Assembly (NCBI RefSeq): GCF_954871325.1
Contig: NC_088779.1
Location: forward strand, 26,584,869 to 26,648,868
Source of the DNA: Gordionus sp. m RMFG-2023
Lineage: Eukaryota; Nematomorpha; Gordioida; Chordodea; Parachordodidae
DNA: 64,000 nt
Reading direction: 5' to 3'
The position numbers were made by a program, and so were the translations under genes. How positions within the stretch are numbered: the stretch's first letter is position 1; every line of letters starts with the position of its first letter. Under the pieces are notes generated by a model. It made no database searches, had not been told where the DNA came from, and saw only the letters and a program-made list of their open reading frames with translations. Positions 11,799-25,100 of the stretch are shown here, one piece after another.

Positions 11799-14700
11799 AT
11801 ATTCCCTACTACGTTAAAAATAATATATAAGGTTTTTAAAAAAGAATTCTCGAAACGGTTGTCAACATTATGATTATCGCTAAATAAAAATATGATAGAT
11901 TATTTATAATATACTTATTTCGGGAATTATTTTTTTATAAAAAATCAAATTTAAAGTTTAAATTTTTTGAAAACACTATTATATAATTATTTTCAATCCT
12001 TGATATTAGAATCGCAATATTTTCAGATTTTTTCTTAGTTCAGAATATTTAATAACATGTTCAAATTTTTCAAGGCTATTTCATATTTCGTAAAATACCT
12101 TGAGTTTTTATTATAGGTCGATAATTTTTCCCCCTTTAATACTTAATATTAAAAATATATAGAAAAATGTATATGTCTTATTGGGATATGGGAACCATTA
12201 AGATTCGCCAATTCACTCAATTTTATATCATTTATCGGGGCATATTTTTAAATTGAGAAAGTTTGATTTTATATAGAAATCTATTGCACCATGTGCAGGG
12301 TAACTACACTATTAATTTCAGAGAATATTTGCTATAAACATTTGTGTATTTTTCAATTTATACGAAATATTATATCTATAAAAAAATGAATAAAAAATAA
12401 GTTTATTTCAAAAGTTGACGGCAAAAATTTTCTGAAAAATGACAATTCTTTATTCATCCAATAATCATAATGACAATCCGTAAAGTAAAAAGGTATAAAC
12501 AAAATTAAAATTATAAAATAAAAGGTTAAAATAAAAAATGGAAACAAATTATCTTCCAAAGAATGAAAAGTGGTGAGAACAAAATCAAAATCTCAAATAA
12601 TAATTAAAAAAAATATATATAATTTTCTCTTAAAATTAACATCTTCGAAATATCCTCATTTACATAGTCTACAATATGAAATTAACTAACATCACATCAC
12701 ATGTAATATCGTAATAAATCTTCTAATTTGCATAATAAATATTTATATAAAAATATTAATTTGAATAACACAACATAAATAAATTCAGGTCAGACGGACA
12801 AGTAATTTTTATTTCGGGTCCAGTTTTTGGTGATAATTATTGTAATTGATCGGGCCCGGGCCAGAACAAATTATTTCAAAAGTTCTTGGGCCCGGCTTGA
12901 AATTTAGGCCCGGTGCAGATCATTAGGGTGAGTAATCCATATATGCTGGGATACATTTCCGGAAAAAAAATCAGATTTATGAAATTTTAAATATCGTCCT
13001 CAGAAAATTATTTAAAATCGTATGGTTTAGAATCCCCATATATTCCATATCCCAATACGATATGTATAAATTCAAAAATAATGATTTATATCTTAATTTC
13101 AAATTAAACTCTCCCACCCCAATCTCAAGTAAAACCATAGATATTAATATATATCGTATTTTATATTGAAATTATCTCCGTTCATAGGTTTGCCATATCT
13201 ATTAATACCACAAATCTTCAAAAAAACGCGGGGAAAAAATTTTGCCAAACCTTTGTTTCGCAGTTAAAATTAAATTTTATTAAATAGGCGAAGAACGGCT
13301 TGAAAAAATATTTCAAAATTTGTGGGAGCAGCAAATGATGATTTTGCAATTAATGCCGTAATAAAATTGGTAAATTAAGTGGCGTAAATAAATGGATTAA
13401 TAAAAATTAAGATGAATTATCTTCCAAATTATATTTTTGATTGATGAAATTTTTTTCTTCTTAATCTATCACAAATACCTTGTGGATATAAAAACAATTC
13501 AAAAAAAATTTGCTTCTTGAATGACGAAAGGGGGTTTTTTTTTTAAAAAAAAAATTAATTAAATTAAATTAAAATTAAATAAAATATAACTTTATTTTTG
13601 AGCTAGCTTTTTAAAAAATAAATTTTGAATAAATATTACGTGTCGTGTTGTTGCATATATTTATAGCTATTTTAATTTTAATATTTTTTTTATCTTTATA
13701 TCAATTTTAAAAAATAATATTTTTGAAACTTTTAAAGTGGATTTTCTCATATTGATCCTACTTGCCCCGGATTTGAGAATTAACGGGGCAAAAAATCTCA
13801 GTCAAATATTATGTTATTTTGTTTTATATTTAGTATTTTTTTTTATTTTAAATAATTATTGGATATTAAAGTGGCAATTATAAATTTGGAAATAAAATTT
13901 TACAAAAAATAAGTAATTAAGTTATTTTCTATAAATTTATTATAATGTGATACCTGGTGGTATCCTACTCTTTTTTTTATCAATGGTTTTACTCTTCTTA
14001 TTTTTAACAAGATAAATAAATAAAATCAATATTAATGGTGATTTGAAATGGGAGCTAGGCTGGTTAATAAATGAATTCGAAGATTTTTTAAAAAATATTT
14101 ATTATTTTTAAGCACTTTATGTCGCTAAATCAAAATTTAGACCTTAACCCTGCATTCATAGTTAACGCGAAGTCGCGGCTAAGTATATAAAAATATACAA
14201 AAAAAAGCTGCATATTTTGTATACTTGGCCTCAAATTCGTGTTAAACTGTAAATTCAAGGGTACCACCTCATTCAAAGTTAGCTCGAATTCGCCCCGGAG
14301 AAAAGAAAAATACAAAGATGGACCTTCTACTTCCTCATTTTTCTGATTTCAAAACAAATTCGCGATAGTATATTTTTAGGTCTGTCGTTGAGTTAAAATT
14401 TAGGAACTTTTAACGAATTTTAAAAAAAATCTAAGTTAGTTTCACACGTAATCATAAAGATTGGTGATTAAGAGGGTCACACCTTGGATTCAAGTGGTAA
14501 CGCAATCGTAGTTCAGTTTGAGATTTAAGGGATTAACTTACCCTCTTGACTTACCCTCTTGGATTAATTTTTTTATCTTCTTCAAATTATTATTCATTCA
14601 TTCTATTCAAGATAAATTACACTTTCTTCTTTTCTCTTTTTATAAAATAATATTTTAGTTTTCGGATTTTAATAACGTAAAACCATATAAATATAATTGA

Positions 14701-17700
14701 TAATTTGATTCTTATATTATATTTTATAAAATATAAATTTCTAATATTTTATTAAAAAAACTATATTTTTCTGATAGCATTTATATCGACATCCGAGCAT
14801 TGCTTTTTGCAGCATTTTTGGTTGAAAATTAGTAAGCAATCGACCTTTTTGGATATTTGGCTACCTAGCGCGCATGTGTGCATAATATAAGATAAATATA
14901 ATTTTTTAATATCTATCGAGAAATAACATTTTAAAGCATTATTTCGAAAAAAAAACACTTAGGCCCTGTCCCGATCTATCCATTTCTAAACGGGAATCTG
15001 TTTAGCTGTCTATAGAGCTTCCTCGAAAGAAGCTATTCAGATTCAAGTATTAATATTGCACATTCAAAACAAATCCAAAATAGGGTGTCCTTAATTCAAA
15101 ACCTTCAAAAATAAGACATAAAAATTTCCTCCGCATTTATTTTATCTATATTTTTTTTTAAATCCCCTTCGTATTAAATATTCTTATTCTTGAACAAAAG
15201 TGATAATTAATTTTTAAAATCGTCTACATCGATCTAAGGATGGATATAAAATTTTTAATTACTTTCTCTCGAAAGCTTTCTTTCAGTTTTTTAAAAAAAT
15301 TTATTCCCTTTCATCTGTAATAGGCAATAAGTAGTGATGGCAACAAATGACCCCATTTAAACCGATTTTGAACTGACTCTAACCCGGTTTAAATCTAAAA
15401 CTAGCCGAAAAAATCTTATCGCGCTGAAGCTAGTTTTTTTAAGCGTTTCAAAGAACGAAGCAGAATTGGTCGACTTTGCGCCACAAGTAATAGTTCATAA
15501 AAAATATTCTCTCTAATATAATTCAATATTGTGGGCAGCATTGGGCAAAAAAATTATGAAGGTTCGTCAAAAGGTTTAAAAACATTTAAGGTAACCTCTG
15601 CTTACATGAGTAATTTATTTGAAAGACTACTGTTTTAAAATAGACTTCCTTACAAAATGTGATTCTACTTTTGATGTAGCACAAATTAAGAAATAATTTA
15701 AATAACAATTATCGGACCTTAAAAATAAAATATATATTTAATAATTTTACATTCACTTAGGGCGCATATTTCCTTCAGCGCTCCTTTCCAGCCTGCGTAA
15801 TATAATGAATATACCATTTGAAATGTGATATTGGGATTAAAAAATAGTTTTTTTATTGGCTCGAATATTACAATCTTACCTCTATGCATCACTCATGTTT
15901 AAAGAAACTTTGATTTAGGATTGCTTAAATTTAATTTAAAGTTGTTGAGGAACTCTTAGTTCCCCCTCCTGAGGCCCACATTATATTTGCGAACCAAGAT
16001 TAAGGTTCAAAAATTTAGAATTTTTTGGTTAGACATTTTTACATGACAGGCCAAACAGGGAGTATTTACGGACAATCCATCAAATATGGGGTAATATTAA
16101 CCCGAATGGGTTCAGATCCCCTTCAGAAATTAGGGTTTTAGTTAAGTATCCGTTATCAAAGTTTCTGCTAAATAGGGTTGAAATTTTCCAAATCATAATT
16201 CGAGTTCAAGGTTCTATATTATAGTATATATGGTAGAATAAATCTAAATATATAACAAAAATATATTCTTAATATGTAGCAACATTCGGTTTCCTTCCTG
16301 GTATAACCTGTTATTTAGAATTTTTTTATATAAAATTTTAATTATAAATGTTGTTCAAATTTTTCAAATAATCTCATCAACAATTTAAATAAAGGTTTTT
16401 CTGAGCTAATTCTAAATCATACTATATAACAAAAAAAACTTTATCTAAAATTGTGTTTCAGCGCAAACTTTTGTATAGAGGTTGTTTTATGACGTGTTCG
16501 TTTGGAGGAACTATATAATATTTTTTTTATTGGTTATAAAATAATATAAAAATAGTAATTTAGTCATGGATTAAATAAATTTTAACCTAAAAAGTGAAAA
16601 TACATTATAAATAGCCTCTAAGATAAGACACCATATCATAGAAAATGATTCTTTCTTGCTAGAAATTTATTTAAATATTCATATAAATATTAAAAAATGG
16701 AAAGGTCTTAGCAAAAATAAACTCGTACAATATTTTACCGCGTGATTCGGCATTCCTGCAAAATTGCGCAACAAAAAAGATAGTTTTATATAATATTTAT
16801 TAAATTTGAAATTCGAATAATTCCTCATATTCTCAAATACAACAATAAAGCACGGAAATATATTGATAATAAAAAATTAGTGGAGAGAAAAAATTGTTAG
16901 GAAAGATTCTTCATAGTTTTGAACGAAATGTCCCCAGTCCAGAATAGAGTTTTTTTACTCATTTTGTGACCAGTCGAAGTAAAAAAAACTCTATAGGGTA
17001 AGGGCAATTAACAAATGGAGTAATTTAAAAAAAGAATTATTATGGCTTTACAAGGTACTTTAAGCCATTCTAAAAAAAATTTTAACGTAGAGCTTAAAAT
17101 AGTTTTTATATTATTTTTCGGAACTATTTCGGAACGACATTAATAGTTATTCATATTCTTTTCACATTCCATAATTTTACCCCGGATCCATTCCTGGAAC
17201 GAGTTCAGAACTTTCCGCTCTGCGGAAATTTTAATGATCGGCCTAATATTGTCCGATAAATTTTTAAAGGTTGGGATTACAATGAACAAATTTTTTATTA
17301 GCCTCTATTGAAAAAGTAAATTATAAATATTTTTTTGATCTACATTAAATTAGATTTCTATATTTAATTATGTAAGTATTATTTTTTTCATAATTTACCT
17401 AGAATGTTAAATGGGATACTTAAGTATGTCTACTTAATTATTGTTTTTTTCACTATTAGAACTGTGCAATCTCGTAATATTTGCTTAGCAATATATTACA
17501 GAATGTAAAACATTTACATATTTTTTTTATTTTTTTGAAAATAAAATTATTTGACTTCAAAACATTGTTTGAAATAACATATTTTCATATTTTTATCAAT
17601 TTTTATAAGTTGCATAATTTTATTTCAAATGAAATTAAATAAATATGAAAATGAAATTAAATCTGCACAAAACTTATAATTTATTTTATAATATTATCGA

Positions 17701-18000
17701 TATCAAATGAGATTTATTTGTATAATTTTAGATATAATATGTATTAATAAATATATAATTAAATTTGTTCATTTTGTGATGTTTGATTATTTTTAACCTT
17801 GTAAAATTTAGATGAAGATATTAGGATAAACATAATATTTTTGCAAATTTTTGGTCATTTAAAATATCAAATAAAAAAAAAATTTACGATGCTTCCATAT
17901 TTATATTCAAAATTATTAATAATTAAGATATATGTTTTATTCAAACGCCAGAAGCATAAATTAACTTATACTTTGGCCACAAAAAAAATAAGCATTAACG
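11799..18000. other. AT-rich intergenic DNA with small repeat fragments
   Basis: No gene is supported. GC-richer islets occur at about 12785-12930 (GGGCCCGG-type words), 14110-14320 (imperfect repeats of a TTCA(T/A)AGTTA-type word), 15325-15480 and 17170-17250. They look like transposon debris but I cannot assign families. Short open frames on the minus strand at 12.4, 14.2 and 14.8 kb lack protein-like composition. Confidence 0.4.
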
Positions 18001-18215
18001 GGGTTTAATAAAAGAGTCTATCTGAGCCAAATTTTTAAAATGGCTAACTTAATATTTTATCCAGAAAATCATTACGCAAGTCTGAAGATTTTTCTCATAC
18101 GTGGCAAAAAGTTTCGGACATCTAGCCGAACGAGGCCTAGTCAATATTTTTCTGGGTAAAATATTGAGTTTTCCTTTTTTTTAAAGCGACTCAAATTGAG
18201 CTGTTTAGCAACACT
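18001..18215. mobile_element. hAT-like MITE, family A (eroded left end)
   Basis: The right end GTTTAGCAACACTA and the paired inner words ATTTTATCCAGAAAAT and AAAATATTGAGTT match the family A copies. The left terminus is eroded. Confidence 0.6.
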
Positions 18216-18723
18216 AGTAATTTTATACACATTGTAAGGAAAAATGATCTATGAATTATGCATTGTTAACGACTTGCAGTAGTTCGTAAAAAAACACAAC
18301 TTTTTAGAAATATTAAAATATTTGTTTTTTTGAAATATTTTATGCTCTGCGCGTTGGCTGATTGTTAAGATTCTGAATACAAGAAGTATCTTTAGAGTGG
18401 GGCATGGTCTTTTGGCGGCTCTAGATGAGGGTAAGAAGCCCTTCAAAAACCACCAATCATTAAAAAAAAATCTCGTCATCTTTAAAATAAGATTGGTGAA
18501 TAGACAACTTAATATATGAATTTGAATATTTATATAATATAATATAAGAAAATAATCATTTTTTTTATAATAAATGAATGAATCAGTTAATATTAAGTAA
18601 AATTTATATGATATTTAAAAAATTACATTTGATTTTTAAATGAATAAAATTTTGACAATCTGAGTCTTTAGTCAAATTCATGCATATTTGATGTTATATT
18701 TTATAAATTAAGGTTTGAATATT

Positions 18724-19204
18724 AAGCATCATGATGCCGCAAGTAAACGCGATATTCCACGATGAGAAATACCAGAAATAAGCCACGCGCTATTTTTGGG
18801 AATCAAAATCAAATTCATAAGAGTTAAAGCGAATAATAATCATTCTAGGATGGTAGCAGATGAGGCCATTCCTAATTTAAACCGATGTGGCATAAAAGCA
18901 AAAACTTTAGGACTAAGGTGGTAGACCTCGCTTATGGTAATCGCGAAGATTGTACGACATAGCGTTCGCTTACAAAATACATGATATTTAACTATATGAT
19001 GCTATTGTTTAGCAATGAATAAGCTATGCTTAACCATTATCGCGGCTACTAATCGAGGTCGTACTCATGATTTAAAAAAATATTGCTCTGAAAACTATTT
19101 AAAAGCACAATGAAATATAATCTATATGTATACTTACCGATGGCGTATAACGATGCTAATAAGAGCCATAAGAAGAATAGGATTTTTACCTTGAGGTTCT
19201 TCAT
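18724..19204 (-). pseudogene. Probable gene remnant: secretory signal-peptide exon plus decayed downstream region
   Basis: On the minus strand an ATG at 19204 opens 22 codons coding a classic signal peptide: Met-Lys-Asn-Leu-Lys-Val-Lys, then a hydrophobic core ILFFLWLLLASLYA, ending at 19138 in a strong splice donor (G|GTAAGTAT). A plausible acceptor (AGTTTTCAG) ends at 19088, giving a 50-bp phase-1 intron, but the frame then stops after seven codons. The same frame stays mostly open for another ~110 codons down to about 18730 with only three internal stops, in a stretch clearly richer in G+C than its surroundings. A TATAAAAA word lies about 20 bp upstream of the ATG. I read this as a secreted-protein gene that has decayed, or whose real second exon I have missed. 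The family is not recognised; no function is proposed. Confidence 0.45.
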
Positions 19205-20077
19205 ATCAAAATTATCCTATAGATTTTTTATAGGAATTCCTCTTATCACTGTCACGTTGATTTGAAAAAATTATATAAATTTGAATAATACAATAAAAAA
19301 AAAGACATAACGCTATAACTAGTTAATAATTTATTATAATTTTTTTTAAATTTCTTTCTAGAAAAAAAAAAAATTATAATTAAGCACATTTATCTATTCT
19401 AATTAAAGTTTAATATTATAACAAAATAGAATTTAATTGTTATAATATCTACTTTGTTTTAGACCTCTAAATTGAAGATTAATATTGAGACTAATTTTTT
19501 TAAATAAAAACTTACCCAAGCTGTTTTGGGTGGGCGGGAGATAGATTATATAATAAACACTAAACTTAATCAAAATCAATTATGGGAAGAAATAGAATTA
19601 GGTGGAGTATTGGATTTGTGTAACTTATGAAATCATAGAGAATATAATTTTATGTATATATCTTAACGTCAATCTGTTTTTTCCGGCAATATGTTTTTTT
19701 TACAACTGTAAATCATCTTTTGAGCGCGTATTTGTTAAATTTTAAAAATAGGATTTTATCGGAAATATAGTCCATCATGTTCGGATACCTATCTTAAGAA
19801 TTGTAGGCAATTTTGATGTTAACCTATGAGTATATGAAAAATCTAATTTACAATATTAAATATTAGGGCATAGATGATCGTAATATTTTAACAAGCAATA
19901 TTGATATGTGGGTATCAAGTAAAAGCTTTAAATATATTTTGACTCAAAACATAGCATTTTCACTTTAGTTTTAATGGATTGAACCTGGCAGAGGGGGTTT
20001 TAAAGAATAAAAATGGGTATTATTTTCAAATAACACGTAACAAATTATCATAAAAGTAAGGAGAAAATTCGCATTCT
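19205..20077. other. AT-rich intergenic DNA with a family B fragment
   Basis: Contains the family B fragment at about 19660-19960 (listed separately). Otherwise nothing is recognised. Confidence 0.4.
19660..19960. mobile_element. Palindromic MITE family B, fragment
   Basis: Words TTAACGTCAATCTGTTTTTTCC, GAGCGCG and CCATCATGTTCGGATACCTA match, in the same order, the left half of the elements at 9310 and 52783. The right half is missing or too diverged. Confidence 0.5.
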
Positions 20078-20171
20078 CCATCATTTTTGACGGGTTCAGC
20101 AATGCTGACTAACGGGAACTCTGGGATTCTTTATATATTTTTCATTTTGCCCATCAAGAAAGACGGGTCCA
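20078..20171. repeat. Hairpin repeat pair (CCCATC...GACGGG)
   Basis: An 18-bp near-palindrome, CCATCATTTTTGACGGG, at 20078 and a diverged inverted partner CCCATCAAGAAAGACGGG at about 20150 bracket roughly 95 bp. The same word forms the ends of the element at 20302-20651. Confidence 0.45.
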
Positions 20172-20301
20172 TAATTTAAAGATTATCTTACGAAGTGTGG
20201 TTCAGAAATTTACCTCATTTTCTCCTAAATTTTAATATTTTTATGAAATATATTAATAAAGTCTATTTAGTACCATATACACAAACTAATTATCCCTCGA
20301 C

Positions 20302-20651
20302 CCCATCATTTTTGACGGGTTATCAGATAGTATATATAAAAATATTTATAGTTTTATTTCTATCCAAGAATTTAAGTATTGGTCCACATCTTAATGCTGC
20401 GTTTAAAATTCTTTCAATGTTAAAAGATAGGCTATAAAATTTACACTTTTATAATTGTATAAGTGTTCGCGGCGTCATAGAAATGTACCAGAAACAAGGT
20501 CTACAAAGCAAGAAAAAATGGGGGAAAATTATATATATATATATTCTAATAATAAAATTTCGTTAAAACTTAAAATTTTTTAGGATTATTGTTTATAAAT
20601 AACTAAGATAATTTATATATTACTAGTTGATAACCCATCAAGAATGACGGG
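20302..20651. mobile_element. 350-bp foldback element with self-complementary ends
   Basis: The left end CCCATCATTTTTGACGGG and the right end (complement CCCGTCATTCTTGATGGG) are inverted copies that continue inward as GTTATCA...TAGTA(A)TATATAAA, about 40 bp in all. Each end is itself nearly self-complementary, so every terminus can form its own small hairpin. An open frame across the left half (20195-20437) is not convincing as a gene. The family is not recognised. Confidence 0.5.
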
Positions 20652-20867
20652 AATAAAAAAAATCATGAACTATTACAGGAAAATTTTTTTGGAATCTTAA
20701 TTAACCTTCAAATTTATTGGAATTAAAATGCTCAAATAACTACCCCAAGTAATTATTAAAATATCAACTAAAAAATTTAAAAATATATTTAATTTAACCA
20801 ATCAAAAATATATAAAAAAACATATAATAGTGGAAAAATATATGATTCCCATCAATCTTACCCTGTC

Positions 20868-21832
20868 AAGTTTAAGATTTATCTTTAGAAATAAACTAAA
20901 TTATTTTAATTATAATATTTCACACATTATTATTTAAAGTCAAATGGACTCTATTTATTTCATGGAATTAAAATACTCAAATACCTAAACTATGTAACTA
21001 TGCCACAATATGCCAATCAAACTCACTACTCCTTAGTACATATTACATTTTAAATTTAACAAATAAATTTAAATTATATTTAGCCAATTGAACATTAAAA
21101 GTCATAACAAAACTTTTCTCTCTCCATTAATATATGATCTCTGGAATACCAATTTAGCACCAAATCCAACCTTTTAAATTAAAACGTCGTCAATTTCCTA
21201 TTCTCCCATCTTTTGTTATTACTATTAATAAAAGTCGTGTCAAACCTTCGATCATGTAGACATCTCAAATATTTAAAAAAATAATTAATCAACCCTCAAA
21301 TTTATTGAAATTATCGTCAGGGAAAAAAAATAAATTATCAAATTTTTAAAAATGACAAATTAGTTTTTAAAAAAAGTTTAATATTTACCCCTTCATATAA
21401 AACTATGGACATGAGATATTGTGAGAAGAACATAAATAAATATAAATTATGTTTTAAGTTAAAGAAATAATTTTATCTTCTTAAAAATTTAAAAATGGTT
21501 AATTGATATTTTAATAAATACCTACGTTAATTATTTGAGCATATTTTGTAGGTACAATCATAACTTTAGTATTTTTTGAGAGGTGCATTTGCTTAACCCG
21601 ACATTAAGTTTTCTATGGTATAAACAGGTAATATAAACCTACATGATCGAAGGGTTGACACTGATTTAGGAAATTGACGACGTTTTAATATAAAAGGTAG
21701 TTGGATTTCACTTGTTACTAAAGAATTTGAACAAATTGTTGGTTTGTATAAATGTTAATATTTTCCATGATAATCTATATATAATATTAAATTTTATTTA
21801 TATAATAATTTTACTTGACAGGGTAAGAAATA
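20868..21832. repeat. Imperfect 1-kb palindrome
   Basis: The outer words CTTACCCTGTCAAG (about 20870) and CTTGACAGGGTAAG (about 21817) are inverted. So are inner blocks at 21170-21265 and 21640-21725, with AAAACGTCGTCAATTTCCTA matched by TAGGAAATTGACGACGTTTT. The centre is near 21350. The arms are diverged, with many small indels, so this is an old foldback element or inverted duplication. No coding is seen. Confidence 0.6.
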
Positions 21833-22098
21833 ATTTTATCTTCTTAAATATAAAAAAAGTTGTGATCTTCTTAAAAATCGTTAATTAAAAAAAGATAGTT
21901 AAATAAAAATGGTTGATTATTAAATAATAAAACAAAAAAAATAAATTTAAACCAATAAAATAGAAAGAAAATAAATTTTAACCAATGAAATAAGACCTTA
22001 ATAAACCAATAAAAATAAAGATTAATATACCAATAAAAATAAAAATAACAGCAAAATAATAACATATATAAGAAAGATAATATTAAAAAATTTAATAT

Positions 22099-22175
22099 AG
22101 AAGGTGGCTGAGCGGGAAGAACGCTTGCCTTTAAAACGTTAAATCATGGGTTCGAACCCCGTTTGGTTAAGGGAG
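22099..22175 (+). ncRNA. tRNA-like sequence (tRNA pseudogene or tRNA-derived SINE head)
   Basis: An A-box-like word GTGGCTGAGCGG and a strong B-box GGGTTCGAACCCCG lie about 40 bp apart, the spacing of an internal RNA polymerase III promoter. A possible anticodon loop around CCTTTAAAAC is present. The acceptor and anticodon stems pair poorly, so this is unlikely to be a working tRNA. A tRNA-derived SINE head or a decayed tRNA gene fits better. Confidence 0.42.
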
Positions 22176-25100
22176 GAAGAGTCACTTTGACGGTAAAGGA
22201 ATAATTTAATTTAAATTATTTTTAACCATACCATTAATATATCGAAATAATGATATTCACACGTATGCAATATAATACATTCGAATAAAACTATTTGCGA
22301 GTAAGATAAGAGGGTATATAATTTTTAGATTGTACAAATAATTGTAATATAGAAATTTTTGTAATTTATTATCGTTAGTTTTTTTTTACATACACATAAA
22401 TTTATATTTATCATATTTTTTTATATTATCGTTTCTATAGATTTTTTTTTCTAGTGAAAAATATACATCGTTATATTAATTTGATAATTATAAACGACAA
22501 ACAAACACAAAGCGGCATCAAAAAAAATATTAAATCTAACAATAAATGGTAGTAAGAAAAAAAGGAAGTTATAAAATACTGCTTTAATTATTCCAGTTCC
22601 CAAAGGATTTTTTTTGGCAAATTTTCAAATTGGTCAAATAAAATTTTTTTTGAGGAAACATTATTTTTGGATTAATTGAATGAAATGATCATAATCATAC
22701 ACGAGAATTTATAACCAAAAAATATATATACCGCAGTAAAATAAAATAATACCATAGAAAGGTTTACTATATATATCATTTATAACTTCATAAATAATAT
22801 AGATCAAACTTTTATCTCCAAAATTACTAAAGAGATAACTAAGCTTTGGAATAGTAAATCTTTAAGTTTGTATCAAAATTCAATGCTTTAAATCAGGCTT
22901 TCACCCAAACGATAGCAGGTTAAATAATTGACTTAGCATATTCAAATAATATAAGTTTAATTGCTTGCTCTCTTAAATATCATTTAAACTAATAAAAATT
23001 CTCTCCTTATAAAAAATATGTGCAATATATCTATATAAATAATAATTTAAAAGGAAAGTAAGTAAATGTATTACATGACTATAACTCAAAATATTTGGAA
23101 AAAAATTTTTTATAAAGAAAAATCAAAACCGTATTTTTATAAAAATATAACAGCCAAAGGTCTAAAATAATGAACATAAAAACCTCCAATAAAATTTATA
23201 GAGGCCCCACCTAATATTGCTTCCCCTCTATAGAAAAATCTCGGTTAGGCCTATGATATCAACCAATGGGATATTGGTAACTGTAATGTATTAAGATTTT
23301 GTTAATTTGCTTTTAAGCTACAATTTATTATAATAGACAAAATAGAGAAACATATAAATATATTTTATTATATTAAAGAAATCACTTTATATTTATATTA
23401 ATACATTACAGTAATCAACGAGTGACAGGGAATCACTTTTCTAAGTTTTTGTAATTTAAAAACTTAAGCTAATAAAAATCCTTCAACATGTATTACAATA
23501 ACTTTTTTTTACCCCTGTATTATCTAGTACTCTTAACATTATGCTTTTACCATACCTAGGTAGTTTTCTTTGTATATATTTGCTCACTTTAAACATACAA
23601 TATTTTGGTTAATGTTAAGTCAACATAAAGCAACTTGCTAAAACCAACAATTTTTTTTATTATACTTAAAATGACATAAAACTAACAGGTGTTTAATAGG
23701 TTACGTTTGTGCGTTTTTACACGGAATTGGAGATGCTAAAAAAACTTTAAGAGATATTTCGAACCAATCACATAAATAAATTTAGATTGTTGATTCATTC
23801 ATTAAAAGTGTACACATAATTATCAGCTGTAGACATTATTTAGGGTCTGAAATAGATCAGGGACTTCTAGTATATAATCTTAATACCCCCTAGCTCTAAC
23901 CTAACCAAATCCCTATCTCTCTCCCCCTTTATTCGAATGATGATACCGTTTTCATAAAACTCTATCCTTTTCTGTTTTAATAACGATCTTTCATCATACC
24001 CCCCACACCCTTCAAGCGACAGAAATGGCTAACGTCTATTAAATGACATTTATCGTGCTAATATTATATTGCTTAAAAAAAATTAAATTCGAAAAACATA
24101 CCATGAAAAGATAGAATTTTTTAAAACAAAAATATAAATGTCATTTAATGAATGTGTAGACCATAAAATAGGGCTTACAACAGATTCCTATAAACACTTT
24201 TAAAGACATTTAATTACAATTTAGATTTATATATTAATGACAAACGGAACTTTAATTTTATATTACAAAAATATGCATGAATTAATTACAAATTCCAATA
24301 TATTCAATAGCCTTCCTCAATTCCGTACTATAAAAAAAACCTAATGCGTTCAGGTAATAATTCTTTTAATATTTTTTCATTTGAACAAATAATTCAAATT
24401 ATAAATTTTCGAAGGAAGTTACAATTGTTCACACCTTTATTTTTTTCATTCTGAATCTTTTTTTTTGGTATTAATTTTTTTCTAAACATTATATGTTTTT
24501 TAAACAAATGACAACTTCTAAGAGTAAAGGAGCGGCACTTCATCATAAAAGAGAGCCAACTTTGGCTCCTTGCGACACAGTGGTTACGCGCCTGTAAACT
24601 ATAATATATGTCTTAATCATTTTAAAATATAGAAATAACTTTTCATATCGTAATTTATAGGTTGGATAAAATTGAAAGAATGGATAGTAATATAATATTA
24701 TAAAAAATAATTTATTTTCAATAGAAAGTTTTAAAATAAAAATATAATTATGAATATTTAATCGCTAGTGAAATGCAAATGTGTAAATACACAAATATTA
24801 TATTTAAGCAAATTGAAATTACACACTAATGCATTAATTGCTTAAAAATTTTCAAACAGTCATCTGATCAATCCCCCTTAGTCGTAATCTTGAGTTGTTC
24901 TTGATTTTTGTCTAGATTGTCATTGGGCATCCTTATTCTATCATATGTAATCTGCTTATAGATTATATAAAGGTAACATGGAGTAAGCTATTTACATAGC
25001 CAGGATCGATATCCTTGACATGCCCCTATAAATTTAATAATTAATAAGAATATGGACCCGTTCGCATTTCCAATTTGCTCGAGCGAAGCAATTTCTAAAG

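Noticed and set aside
14462-14560. Possible tRNA-like A/B boxes
   Set aside because: The A-box-like AAGTGGTAACGC is followed by a very poor B box, and stems do not form.
12353-14958. Minus-strand frames at 12.4, 14.2 and 14.8 kb
   Set aside because: Composition is that of random AT-rich DNA (F, I, Y, N, K) with no domain or neighbour support.
18249-18479. 76-codon minus-strand frame
   Set aside because: No recognisable domain and no splice or start support next to the MITE; likely chance.
21871-22065. 64-codon hydrophobic minus-strand frame
   Set aside because: Low-complexity F/Y/W/L sequence from an AACCAATAAAA-type repeat, not a membrane protein.
24573-24605. tRNA or SINE start (ACACAGTGGTTACGCGCC)
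   Set aside because: A lone A-box-like word with no B box downstream.
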